Origin: Candidatus Bathyarchaeota archaeon
GTDB taxonomy: Archaea > Thermoproteota > Bathyarchaeia > Bathyarchaeales > Bathycorpusculaceae
Length of the DNA stretch: 11,060 nucleotides
Direction of reading: 5' to 3'
Assembly: GCA_018396615.1 (NCBI GenBank)
Contig: JAGTQT010000018.1
Coordinates: 4,451-15,510 of the forward strand
Shown: piece after piece, positions 1 through 7,561 of the stretch
How positions within the stretch are numbered: the stretch's first letter is position 1
Layout: the number at the start of each line of letters is the position of its first letter
The notes under the pieces: generated by a model
Databases searched by the model: none
Told to the model about the DNA's origin: nothing
The model's input: only the letters and a program-made list of their open reading frames with translations
Program-made: the position numbers and the translations under genes

Positions 1-2267
1 ACGAGAACATAGGGTTCAGCAACTTTGTTTCAGTTGGCTCAATGATTGACGTAGACTTCGGAGACCTCATAGACTATTTTGGAACAGACCCCAAAACCAA
101 GTCCATCCTCATGTACATCGAAGGGCTGACAAACGCTAGAAAATTCATGAGCGCCGCACGGCACTTCGCCCGCACCAAACCAATAATCGTAGTCAAAGCT
201 GGAAAATTCGGAGAAAGCGCAAAAGCAGCCGCATCGCACACAGGCTCAATGACCGGCGAAGACATCATCTACGATAAAGCTTTCAAACGTGCAGGCATCG
301 TCCGAGTAGAAGAAATCGCAGATCTGTTCAACTGCGCCGAAGTGCTGGGAACGCAACCTCTGCCAAAGGGGCCTAATCTTGCAATAGTTACCAATGCTGG
401 CGGTCCAGGAGTTATGGCTACAGACGCTATCGTGGGAAGAGGAGGCAAAGTGGCTCAGCTTAGCCCAGAAACCATCGAGACTTTGAATAGCGTCTTGCCG
501 CATTTCTGGAGCCACGGCAACCCCGTTGACATTCTCGGAGACGCGAAAGCCGACCGATATAAAGCGGTGGTTGAGGCTTGCTTGAATGACCCGAATGTTG
601 ATGGCTTGCTTATTATCTACACGGCTCAAGCTGTTGGCGAACCCGTTGAAATCGCCAAGAGCATTGCTGAACTCGTCAAAAGCAAACCATACCAGAACAA
701 GACTATTCTGACCTCTTTTATGGGGTACGGTGCAGTCGAGGAAGCTAACCGGATTTTCGCTCAGAACAACATTCCAACGTACTCCACACCTGAGCAAGCT
801 GTCAAAACATACATGTACATGTATCAGTACAGAAGTAACTTGGAGCTTCTCTATCAGACGCCGGAGGAGCTGCCTGTAGATGTTGCTCCGCCTAAGCGGC
901 CGCTGCTGGTGATAATGCAGAATGTGGCTAAAGAGAACCGAGAGGTTTTGAACGAAGCGGAATCTAAGGCTTTTCTAGAGTACTACAGTTTTCCAGTGGC
1001 TAAGACAAGGGTTGCCAGAAGCGTTGAAGAAGCGGTTGCTAAGGCGTCGGAAATAGGCTATCCTGTTGTACTGAAGATTCTTTCTCCGCAGATCGTGCAT
1101 AAAACCGAAGCTGGCGGAGTGATACTTAACATAGCCAGTGAAGCGCAGCTTCGCGAAGCCTATAGCCTAATAATGCAGAGGGCCAAAGAATACAATCCAA
1201 ACGCCGAAATTCTAGGCGTTACAGTCCAGCAAATGGTGGAGAAGCGAGGCTACGAAGTTATCCTCGGAGCCAAAACAGATCCACTGTTCGGGCCAGTTAT
1301 AGTCTTTGGCATGGGCGGCGTCGGAGTCGAGCTTTTCAAGGACTTTTCTTTAGGTCTTCCTCCTCTAAATCAGACGCTTGTGAGGAGGATAATGGAGGAG
1401 ACCAAAGTGTATCAACTTCTCAGGGGATATAGAAATGTGCCGCCTGCCAACCTTAAGCTTCTTGAGGAAATTATGGTGCTTTTTAGCCAGATGCTTATTG
1501 ACTTTCCTCAGATTAAGGAGGTTGACATTAACCCCTTATTTATAGACGAGAAAGAGGCATGTGCCATTGATGCCCGCATAGTGATTGATAAGCAACGTGT
1601 ATTTAGGAAATTTGAGCCGCATGAGCACTTGGTGATAACGCCTTATCCGAAGAAGTATGAAACTCTGTGGAAGATGCGCGACGGGCGAACAGTGCTTCTT
1701 CGGCCTATAAAGCCTGAAGACGAGCCTTTATGGCTTGAGATGTTCCAGAACTTCTCTGAGGAATCCATCCGCTATAGGTTCTTCCAGATAATAAAAGACA
1801 CGCCTCACGAGACTCGTGTGAGATACTGCAACATTGACTACGACCGAGAAATCGCCATAGTTCCTGAGATGACTGAAGATGGACGCAGGAAAATCCTAGG
1901 TGTCGTCAGAGTCAGCATAGACCCCGATGGAAAATCAGGCGAAATCGCATTTATTGTTGCTGATGCTTGGCAAGGCTTGGGTCTAGGCACGAAGCTTGTT
2001 GACTACGCGATTGAAATCTGCAAGGACATGAAGCTGGAGACTCTTTACGCGATAATGCTGCCTGACAACTACAGGGCGATAAGTATGATGAAGAAAATGG
2101 GCTTTGCGATTGCGTATTCTGAAGATGGCACCGTGAGAGCTACTCTAAACCTTAAAGAAGAGGCAGTTCAGTGCGAAGAACGAGAGTCTGCTGAACAAAC
2201 ACCTGAGCATGTAAAGCCTCCGTTAGAACAGGTTGCGCAGAAAGAGACTGAAACGATGCGAGTGTGA
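1..2267 (+). CDS. ADP-forming acyl-CoA (acetate-CoA) ligase fused to GNAT acetyltransferase, 5' end outside window
   Basis: The gene runs in from the left edge. The frame is open from base 3 and the residues before the first Met (base 42; numbering below is from it) continue the family's sequence, so that Met is internal. An N-terminal CoA-binding domain of roughly 150 residues must lie upstream. Visible in order: the ligase-CoA domain with the phosphohistidine motif SHTGS (His66, bases 237-239); an ATP-grasp beta domain with HKTEAGG (His353, bases 1098-1100), matching the second phosphorylated His; then a GNAT domain, about residues 545-705, with the acetyl-CoA motif QGLGLG (bases 1971-1988) and a short acidic tail. 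ADP-forming ligases interconvert acyl-CoA, ADP and phosphate with acid, CoA and ATP. The order ligase then GNAT is that of bacterial Pat/YfiQ lysine acetyltransferases, but both catalytic histidines are kept here, so the ligase may be active. Acetate as substrate is inferred. The stop overlaps the next start. Confidence 0.93.
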   Translation, partial: ENIGFSNFVSVGSMIDVDFGDLIDYFGTDPKTKSILMYIEGLTNARKFMSAARHFARTKPIIVVKAGKFGESAKAAASHTGSMTGEDIIYDKAFKRAGIVRVEEIADLFNCAEVLGTQPLPKGPNLAIVTNAGGPGVMATDAIVGRGGKVAQLSPETIETLNSVLPHFWSHGNPVDILGDAKADRYKAVVEACLNDPNVDGLLIIYTAQAVGEPVEIAKSIAELVKSKPYQNKTILTSFMGYGAVEEANRIFAQNNIPTYSTPEQAVKTYMYMYQYRSNLELLYQTPEELPVDVAPPKRPLLVIMQNVAKENREVLNEAESKAFLEYYSFPVAKTRVARSVEEAVAKASEIGYPVVLKILSPQIVHKTEAGGVILNIASEAQLREAYSLIMQRAKEYNPNAEILGVTVQQMVEKRGYEVILGAKTDPLFGPVIVFGMGGVGVELFKDFSLGLPPLNQTLVRRIMEETKVYQLLRGYRNVPPANLKLLEEIMVLFSQMLIDFPQIKEVDINPLFIDEKEACAIDARIVIDKQRVFRKFEPHEHLVITPYPKKYETLWKMRDGRTVLLRPIKPEDEPLWLEMFQNFSEESIRYRFFQIIKDTPHETRVRYCNIDYDREIAIVPEMTEDGRRKILGVVRVSIDPDGKSGEIAFIVADAWQGLGLGTKLVDYAIEICKDMKLETLYAIMLPDNYRAISMMKKMGFAIAYSEDGTVRATLNLKEEAVQCEERESAEQTPEHVKPPLEQVAQKETETMRV

Positions 2268-2905
2268 CAAGCATCATTGAAAAGTCTGCGATAATTCTTG
2301 CGGGTGGATTTTCCAGAAGATTAGGAAAAGATAAGGGCTTAATCAAGCTTACCGGCAAGCCTCTTGTTCTTCATGTTGCTGATGCAGTCTCTAAAGTTAC
2401 GGAGGAAGTCGTAGTTGTCGTTGGTTCGGAAAAACAAGAAAGAGATTACTCTCAAATTTTGAGATCAAGCGCTATAGTAATTAGAGACAAGTATGATGTG
2501 CAAAGTCCTCTCGTCGGAGCATTGACAGGCTTTGAAAGCGCGCGGGGTGGATACTCACTTCTGCTTCCTTGTGATGCACCGTTCATTTCGACCAAAGTGC
2601 TGTCTTTTCTTTTCAAACTCTGCCGAAATGTAGATGCAGTCATTCCTCGTTGGCCGTGTGGTCATTTGGAGCCTCTTCAAGCTTGCTATAGAACAAGAAC
2701 ATCCGAAACTGCAGCAAGAACTGCATTAAAAGAGGGAAAACTTGACATGCGCTCGCTGATCAACCACCTTGAAAAAGTTACATATCTCTCAACTTCGATA
2801 TTGAAGCAAATAGATCCAGAGTTGATGACTTTTTTCAACGTTAACACTCACGAAGATCTGAAAAAAGCAGAAATAATGCTCAAACGAGCCTCTGCGAAAC
2901 ATTAG
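2264..2905 (+). CDS. mobA: Molybdenum cofactor guanylyltransferase (MobA family)
   Basis: The product is 213 residues, close to the usual MobA length. It opens with the nucleotidyltransferase signature LAGGFSRRLGKDKGL (residues 12-26), which binds GTP, and has LLPCDAPF with Asp104 as the expected metal ligand, plus the SPLVGAL segment (81-87) usual between them. MobA transfers GMP from GTP to molybdopterin to make MGD, the cofactor of formate dehydrogenase and its relatives. The start is GTG, whose last bases form the stop of the upstream ligase (GTGA, 4-base overlap). This implies translational coupling, and there is no clear Shine-Dalgarno of its own. It converges on a bis-MGD formate dehydrogenase gene 35 bases away, a fitting neighbour. 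Related nucleotidyltransferases such as MocA or CofC are less likely given the motif set. Confidence 0.88.
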   Translation: MTSIIEKSAIILAGGFSRRLGKDKGLIKLTGKPLVLHVADAVSKVTEEVVVVVGSEKQERDYSQILRSSAIVIRDKYDVQSPLVGALTGFESARGGYSLLLPCDAPFISTKVLSFLFKLCRNVDAVIPRWPCGHLEPLQACYRTRTSETAARTALKEGKLDMRSLINHLEKVTYLSTSILKQIDPELMTFFNVNTHEDLKKAEIMLKRASAKH

Positions 2906-2926
2906 CACAATAGTCTTAATCAATAG

Positions 2927-2934
2927 AAAAAAAA
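2927..2934 (-). terminator. T8 tract after fdhA
   Basis: Eight A on the plus strand read as eight T on the minus strand, 6 bases past the fdhA stop. Archaeal RNA polymerase terminates on such T-tracts without needing a hairpin, and I see no hairpin here. It lies in the 35-base gap between convergent mobA and fdhA. Confidence 0.55.
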
Positions 2935-2940
2935 TAGTTG

Positions 2941-4968
2941 TTAGAGTTTTTCGAGTCTAACCGCGCAGACTTTGAGTTCTGGGATTTTGGCTTTTGGATC
3001 CAGTGCTGCAATTGTCAACTTGTTAGCTGCAGTCTCTGCGAAGTGGAATGGTATGAAAACTATGCTCGGCTGCACTCTTTCTATAACTTTAGCTTTAATC
3101 GTGATTTCTCCTCTACGGCTTTTCACTTTGACTTTATCGCTATCTTTTATCCCAAGTCGTTGCGCATCTTTAGGGTTAAGTTCGACAAATCCTTCCGGCG
3201 CCTGTGTCTCGAGAGTTGGGGATCTTCGCGTCATGGTTCCCGTGTGGAATTGGTAGAGCAGTCTGCCTGTTGTAAGTATGAAGGGATATTCTTCATCTGG
3301 CTGCTCTGCGGGCGGTACAAATTCGACAGCTGTGAACAAGCCTAATCCCCGTGTGAATTTGTCTTTGTGGAGAAACTTTGAGCCGGGGTGTTCTCTATTT
3401 GGACAGGGCCACTGCAAACCTGTCTCCTCTATTCTATCATACTGGATCCCGCCATAACTGGGTGTTAGTTTTGCTATTTCGTCCATAATCTCCTTAGGTG
3501 ATGCATAATTCATTCCATTATAGCCCATGCGTTTTGCAACATCCTGGATTATTTCCCAATCTGCTTTAGCTTCTCCAGGCGGATCTACTGCTTTTCGTAT
3601 TCTTTGCACCCGACGCTCTGTTGATGTATATGTGCCATCTTTCTCAGCGTATGATGCTGCTGGGAGGACAACGTCTGCAAGCTGTGCGGTTTCTGAAAGG
3701 AATATGTCTTGGCACACTAAGAAGTCAAGTTTTTCAAGTTGTTCCTTAACATGGTTTATATCAGGGTCTGAGATCATCGGGTTTTCGCCCATCATGTAGA
3801 TAGCCTTGATTTTATCTCCCGCTGCATTTATCATCTCCACGATTGTGAGCCCAGGTTTTGGAGGCAACTTAACTCCCCATGCATCTTCAAACTTCTTTCT
3901 CAAGTCATCCATGTCAACCCTTTGGTATCCTGAAAACACGTTTGGCAACGCGCCTACATCGCAGGCTCCTTGGACGTTATTCTGTCCTCTTAGCGGGTTT
4001 ACGCCAACGCTTTCTTTTCCCAAGTTGCCTGTGAGCATGGCAAGGTTCGCCGTCGAAACCACGTTGTCGACGCCGGTTGTGTGTTGAGTTATGCCCATCG
4101 AATACACTATCGCTGCTTTTTCGGCTTTTGCGTACAGTCTTGCAGCTTCGCGGATCTTTTCCGCAGGAATCGTCGTAATCTTCTCCACATATTCCGGAGT
4201 ATATTTTTCAACCACATTTTTCATAGCTTCAAAGTTTTCGGTTCTGGTTTTCACAAATTCCTCATCGTGAAGCTTTTCAGAGATTATAACGTTCATCATT
4301 CCATTGATCAACGCAACATCGGTGCCCGGTTTCTGACTCATGTAGATCGTGGCAAAATGTGCCAGATCTATGAACCTTGGGTCGGCAACAATAAGTTTGG
4401 CTCCTTTCCTTACCGCCCTCAGTATTCTTGTCCCTATCAGCGGGTGTTGCTCAGTTGTATTTGATCCTATTACAAAAATGGCTTCGGCGTTCTCTAATTC
4501 ATCTATCGAGTTTGTCATGGCGCCGCTGCCAAAGACCCCTGCCAAGCCAACGACTGTGCTTGCATGGCAAAGCCTAGCGCAGTGGTCAACATTGTTTGTT
4601 CCAATCACTGCTCTAGCAAATTTCATGATTAGGAAGTTTTCTTCGTTTGTAGCTTTGGCTGAACCGAACACGCCTATAGCGTCTGGTCCAAACTCTTTTT
4701 TGATCTTTGAAAGCTTTTCAGCTATCAACGCAAGGGCGGTGTTCCAATCGGTCTCTTTGAATTCTCCATTTTTATCCCGTATCAGTGGCTTAGTCAAGCG
4801 GTTTGGGTGGTGTATGAATTCGTGGGCACTCCAGCCTTTAATACAAAGTCTGCCTTGTCCTGGACCTTTTTCGTCGGGTAGTACACCGACTACTTTTCCA
4901 TCGCGAACTTTCAAGTAAAGTGTACAGCCAGTTCCACAATATGGACATGTTGTTCTAATTTTCTTCAT
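2941..4968 (-). CDS. fdhA: Formate dehydrogenase catalytic subunit, cysteine type
   Basis: This 675-residue molybdopterin oxidoreductase is close in length to methanogen FdhA. It begins with a [4Fe-4S] motif (Cys8, Cys11, Cys15, Cys42) followed by Lys44, the usual electron-relay lysine. The active site reads DHCARLCHAS: Cys134 (codon TGC at 4567-4569) takes the place of selenocysteine, followed by His135. The conserved Arg327 lies in NPLRGQNNVQG. The C-terminal domain from about residue 560 is the MGD-binding beta-barrel. The expected reaction is formate to CO2 or the reverse, at a Mo or W bis-MGD centre, in the cytoplasm, as no twin-arginine signal is seen. ATG is preceded by GGAGTGA, which overlaps the hdrB stop region; the gap to hdrB is 13 bases. 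No FdhB is present, so HdrC is the likely electron partner. Other family members (e.g. formate dehydrogenase H type) are hard to exclude. Confidence 0.9.
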   Translation of the reverse strand: MKKIRTTCPYCGTGCTLYLKVRDGKVVGVLPDEKGPGQGRLCIKGWSAHEFIHHPNRLTKPLIRDKNGEFKETDWNTALALIAEKLSKIKKEFGPDAIGVFGSAKATNEENFLIMKFARAVIGTNNVDHCARLCHASTVVGLAGVFGSGAMTNSIDELENAEAIFVIGSNTTEQHPLIGTRILRAVRKGAKLIVADPRFIDLAHFATIYMSQKPGTDVALINGMMNVIISEKLHDEEFVKTRTENFEAMKNVVEKYTPEYVEKITTIPAEKIREAARLYAKAEKAAIVYSMGITQHTTGVDNVVSTANLAMLTGNLGKESVGVNPLRGQNNVQGACDVGALPNVFSGYQRVDMDDLRKKFEDAWGVKLPPKPGLTIVEMINAAGDKIKAIYMMGENPMISDPDINHVKEQLEKLDFLVCQDIFLSETAQLADVVLPAASYAEKDGTYTSTERRVQRIRKAVDPPGEAKADWEIIQDVAKRMGYNGMNYASPKEIMDEIAKLTPSYGGIQYDRIEETGLQWPCPNREHPGSKFLHKDKFTRGLGLFTAVEFVPPAEQPDEEYPFILTTGRLLYQFHTGTMTRRSPTLETQAPEGFVELNPKDAQRLGIKDSDKVKVKSRRGEITIKAKVIERVQPSIVFIPFHFAETAANKLTIAALDPKAKIPELKVCAVRLEKL

Positions 4969-4981
4969 TTCTCATTCACTC

Positions 4982-5866
4982 CTACCTAAGTTTGGTCAGC
5001 AAGTTTGGATTCTGAACCTTGTGAAGAGAATATCCAACTTCCTCAATTTTAGCGCCCATGGCCAAGTCTAGGAGCTGCAGATAGAAGAATACTGGCAAGT
5101 TGTATTGTGGTATGTCCTTTCTCGAGGCAATCCATTGTCCCATGTCAAACTGGTAGAAGCATTGAGGGCAGATCACGGCAATGCAGTCAGCTTTGGCTTT
5201 TTTCATGTCGCTAAGCTTGTCGCCGAGTAATTTGTAAGAGCCTTCACGCGCCCCATAAGTCATTAGTGTCCACCCGCAACACATCGTTTTCATGTCGTAA
5301 TCTGCCGGTGTAGCGCCGAGTGCGGATACAAGTTCATCTAAGGTTGTTGGATCAAAGGGATCGTCAAAGTTCATAACTTCTTTTGGACTGAGAATGTGAC
5401 AGCCTGTGTGAGTTGCGACTTTTAACCCCGAAAGGGGGCGTTTAACACTATTTTTCAGTTTCTTGATTCCAAAATCGTCTCTTAATACTTCTATAAAGTG
5501 GTGTACCTTCACCTTACCTTTATAGGAGTGGCCGGTGTCTGCGATAATCTCGTTAACCTTGTCTAGTAACGCTTTATCTTCATTTATCTTGTGGATGGTG
5601 TTTCGAAGTGTGTAGGCGCAACCGTTGCATATTGTTAAGATATCAAGGTTTTGTTCTTCCGCAAGCGCCAAGTTTCTTGCAGCCATCGCTAGCCATGTTT
5701 GGTTGTCGACGATTCCAACGCCTACAGGTTCTGGGCAACATGTGAACTCGTCAATGTCTACAAGTGAAATGCCCAAATTTCCAAGCGTCTTGTATGCCGC
5801 CTTTTCCACCCAAGGCAATCTCACAGGAGCGAAACAACCTTTAAAGAATGCATATTTAGCGGTCAT
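4982..5866 (-). CDS. hdrB: Heterodisulfide reductase subunit B-like protein (two CCG domains)
   Basis: The 294-residue protein has both cysteine-rich CCG domains complete: Cys11, Cys43-Cys44, Cys80, Cys83 and Cys156, Cys196-Cys197, Cys233, Cys236. These sets bind the two noncubane [4Fe-4S] clusters that cleave the disulfide in methanogen HdrB. Segments GCHIL and FDDPFDP after Cys156 are also HdrB-like. No membrane segment is visible, so it should be cytoplasmic. Its ATG overlaps the hdrC stop (ATGA), preceded by GAGAGG, and fdhA follows after 13 bases, so the three are one operon. The substrate cannot be read from sequence: CoM-S-S-CoB is possible only if the host makes these thiols, and another disulfide or a succinate/thiol system is open. 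Full cluster conservation argues for a working catalytic subunit rather than a relic. Confidence 0.9.
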   Translation of the reverse strand: MTAKYAFFKGCFAPVRLPWVEKAAYKTLGNLGISLVDIDEFTCCPEPVGVGIVDNQTWLAMAARNLALAEEQNLDILTICNGCAYTLRNTIHKINEDKALLDKVNEIIADTGHSYKGKVKVHHFIEVLRDDFGIKKLKNSVKRPLSGLKVATHTGCHILSPKEVMNFDDPFDPTTLDELVSALGATPADYDMKTMCCGWTLMTYGAREGSYKLLGDKLSDMKKAKADCIAVICPQCFYQFDMGQWIASRKDIPQYNLPVFFYLQLLDLAMGAKIEEVGYSLHKVQNPNLLTKLR

Positions 5867-6360
5867 TTTGCTTTTCCTCTCTCCATTTTGGCTTCGAGCC
5901 CAGTTTTTCCAGCAATCTTTTTGATTTCTTCAACTTTTCTTTCTTCCAGAGGCTTGAGCCCCAAGTTACCCCGCATTCTGTTTATGTAGCCAAGTGACTG
6001 GAAGATAGGGAATGCATAGCCCGTGGTCAAAACTTGATTTATCTCTTCTCTAATGGCTTCTGGCGCATACCCCTTTTCAAATGCTTCGTCTTTCAACGCC
6101 TCTATAACTTCGACAGGCTTCACTTCGTAAGGACAGATTTCCTCACACTTGTGGCAGGAAACACAGAGCCATATATTGGGATTCTTCTCCGGCTCTGTTG
6201 CGCTAAAAACATTGTTGATAAAAGTGTTTGTGTGCGAGAAGCCGTTGGCATATACTGCTGGATCCACAAGTGCACATGTGTTACATTTGAGGCATACCTC
6301 AATTTTAGGATGCTTCTTCAGAAGCTTGTCTTTCGCCTTGTACTGAATTTGGACAGGCAT
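5863..6360 (-). CDS. hdrC: Heterodisulfide reductase subunit C-like ferredoxin with one altered cluster site
   Basis: This 165-residue protein has HdrC layout: a short N-terminus, two ferredoxin-type cluster motifs, then an alpha-helical C-terminal part. The second motif is complete (Cys66, Cys69, Cys72, Cys76-Pro). The first is Cys23, Cys26, Cys29 and then Asp33-Pro where the fourth Cys belongs; the codon GAT at 6264-6262 is unambiguous. HdrC normally carries electrons to HdrB. With one Asp ligand the first site could hold a [3Fe-4S] or Asp-ligated [4Fe-4S] cluster with shifted potential, or share its fourth ligand. The start is ATG with GGTGA 5 bases upstream. It is the first gene of the hdrC-hdrB-fdhA operon and overlaps hdrB by 4 bases. 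No HdrA gene is adjacent, so HdrC may take electrons directly from the FdhA cluster. That last point is inference. Confidence 0.86.
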   Translation of the reverse strand: MPVQIQYKAKDKLLKKHPKIEVCLKCNTCALVDPAVYANGFSHTNTFINNVFSATEPEKNPNIWLCVSCHKCEEICPYEVKPVEVIEALKDEAFEKGYAPEAIREEINQVLTTGYAFPIFQSLGYINRMRGNLGLKPLEERKVEEIKKIAGKTGLEAKMERGKAK

Positions 6361-6410
6361 TTACGTCACCATTGATTTATGTATGAAGTACTATCTACAA
6401 CCATAACACA

Positions 6411-6420
6411 TTTTTATCTT
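6411..6420 (-). promoter_or_regulatory. Possible TATA box of the hdrC-hdrB-fdhA operon
   Basis: On the minus strand AAGATAAAAA lies about 51 bases before the hdrC ATG. With the usual 25-base offset, transcription would start near 6389 and give a leader of about 28 bases that includes the GGTGA ribosome site. The box is not a strong match, so this is tentative. Confidence 0.3.
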
Positions 6421-6457
6421 TTTCTTAAAGATCAGTTCCTTTTCTATGGAGAAAACT

Positions 6458-6464
6458 AAAAAAA
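6458..6464 (-). terminator. T7 tract after the membrane protein gene
   Basis: Seven T on the minus strand start 11 bases past the stop of the membrane protein gene, ahead of the possible hdrC promoter. This suggests that the membrane gene and the hdrC operon are separate transcription units. Confidence 0.45.
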
Positions 6465-6474
6465 GGGAGTGATT

Positions 6475-7308
6475 TTAAGATGGAGGCGTTATCGAAGGCT
6501 TTCGGATTCTAATGAAAATCATCCAGATAGCACATGAGATTAGTCCTATTGTTCCAAGTTTTCCGCCGAACCCCGGGAATATTGACCACAGTAGAAGGTT
6601 AAGAATTCCAAGTATGATTCCTACCACTAGGAAGTCATAAAGTTTAGGCAAGATCTTGCGAGATGCCATTCCCGCATAGCTTCCTGAGGCAATGATCGCT
6701 GCAAGATATGAAGCATTTGCATATGAGAATGGTGCGGCTCCCAGTCTAGGGGCTATAATGCCTCCTACCAAAGCTACAATCGCTGAACCAATTACAGCAT
6801 CGTTCCCTTTAGGTCCTCCAGGTGCCTTCTCTCGTATGAGAATTGTCAGCATGATGCCTGCAATGCCTGCTAGTATGCCAGCGACCCAGAGATCAGGCGG
6901 ATAAGATGTTATCTTGGCAACAGGGTCTCCAGTATAGTAGTCTACTGGATGTATAAGATAGAGCAAGATGATGGTTATGTTCACGGCGATGAAGCCCATT
7001 GTTCCGGCTTTGCCCCCCCATCCTACAAACACTTTCAATAAGGCAATGACTATTAGGGCATGTACTAATCCTGCTAGAATTAGGTAGTACCATTCTGGAA
7101 ATACAGCTTTTGAGCACATTCCCATGAAGGCGGCACTATAGCTTGCCACCGCATACAGCGGTTCCTTAAAGAGTAATCCAGCTCCAAGTCCAATAATTGA
7201 TGCTGCTATTACTGCGCCTTGCCCCATATCGTGGTTAATAAAGTACGAAAGAATCGCAGAGACTATAGATATCAGTGGCAGCAATGCATATTTCTTTTCC
7301 AACTTCAT
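6475..7308 (-). CDS. Unrecognised polytopic membrane protein with internal repeat
   Basis: I do not recognise the family. The 277-residue product is very hydrophobic, with about 9-10 likely membrane helices (near 7-25, 30-47, 51-68, 74-95, 101-120, 139-158, 170-187, 196-215, 222-244 and 251-267). Residues 58-117 and 208-267 align without gaps at an offset of 150. Shared positions include Ser58/208, Gly63/213, Met64/214, Ser66/216, Pro71/221 and the motif GxGGKxGTxG (96-105 and 246-255). An earlier stretch, 31-46, matches 170-185. Such duplicated halves are typical of transporters and channels. Start ATG has GGAGTGA at good spacing and a TATA box upstream. Its place before hdrC-hdrB-fdhA hints at moving a small substrate such as formate, but it does not look like FocA and has its own promoter and T-tract, so the link is weak. 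Confidence 0.85.
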   Translation of the reverse strand: MKLEKKYALLPLISIVSAILSYFINHDMGQGAVIAASIIGLGAGLLFKEPLYAVASYSAAFMGMCSKAVFPEWYYLILAGLVHALIVIALLKVFVGWGGKAGTMGFIAVNITIILLYLIHPVDYYTGDPVAKITSYPPDLWVAGILAGIAGIMLTILIREKAPGGPKGNDAVIGSAIVALVGGIIAPRLGAAPFSYANASYLAAIIASGSYAGMASRKILPKLYDFLVVGIILGILNLLLWSIFPGFGGKLGTIGLISCAIWMIFIRIRKPSITPPS

Positions 7309-7350
7309 TTAAGTCACTCCTTTTCTTTCCACCATTAGCCTTCACTTCCT

Positions 7351-7360
7351 ATATATAATT
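7351..7360 (-). promoter_or_regulatory. TATA box of the membrane protein gene
   Basis: AATTATATAT on the minus strand is a good archaeal TATA box. A start about 25 bases on, near 7330, would give a leader of some 20 bases holding the GGAGTGA ribosome site. Confidence 0.45.
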
Positions 7361-7533
7361 CTATCTAAAAATGTGCCAAAATTGGTGAAAACATGCATGA
7401 AAATATACGGTGTAAGTGTATCTGCTACGTTGGGTTTTTGTTTGTTATGCTGAAAATGATTTAAAGAGTTGGTGTCGGCTCTAATAAACGGGTTCTCACT
7501 AACTTTCTTCTTAGGAAGTGTTAAGAATCAGAG

Positions 7534-7544
7534 TTTTATATTTA
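7534..7544 (+). promoter_or_regulatory. TATA box for a leaderless transcript
   Basis: TTTTATATTTA ends 17 bases before the ATG at 7562. With the normal 25-base offset, transcription would begin at or within a few bases of that ATG. This favours ATG 7562 over the upstream in-frame TTG (7469) and GTG (7550). Confidence 0.42.
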
Positions 7545-7561
7545 GCCTAGTGGCGAAAAGA

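Noticed and set aside
246..797. 183-codon open frame on the minus strand inside the acyl-CoA ligase
   Set aside because: It lies wholly antisense to a clear enzyme, and its product shows no recognisable motif; it is a shadow frame.
2938..3345. Plus-strand open frame downstream of mobA
   Set aside because: It overlaps the conserved 3' end of fdhA in antisense and looks like random translation rich in Cys and Phe.
4349..4918. 189-codon open frame on the plus strand inside fdhA
   Set aside because: It is antisense to the Fe-S and active-site region of FdhA, with no motif of its own and no promoter.
4982..6360. Assignment of HdrB/HdrC to the sulfur-oxidising sHdr-LbpA system, because an H-like protein is nearby
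   Set aside because: sHdr clusters carry an HdrA and a lipoate-binding protein with the Lys intact; neither is present, and fdhA is in the operon.
6034..6375. Plus-strand open frame opposite hdrC
   Set aside because: HdrC has clear cluster motifs on the other strand; this frame has none.
7469..7561. N-terminal extension of the zinc-ribbon gene from TTG 7469
   Set aside because: It runs through a TATA box, lacks a ribosome site and encodes an unlikely leader; ATG 7562 fits better.
7309..7561. Possible RNA gene, riboswitch or CRISPR in the longest gene-free stretch
   Set aside because: Only divergent TATA boxes were seen; no repeated units, tRNA-like or structured element could be supported by eye.
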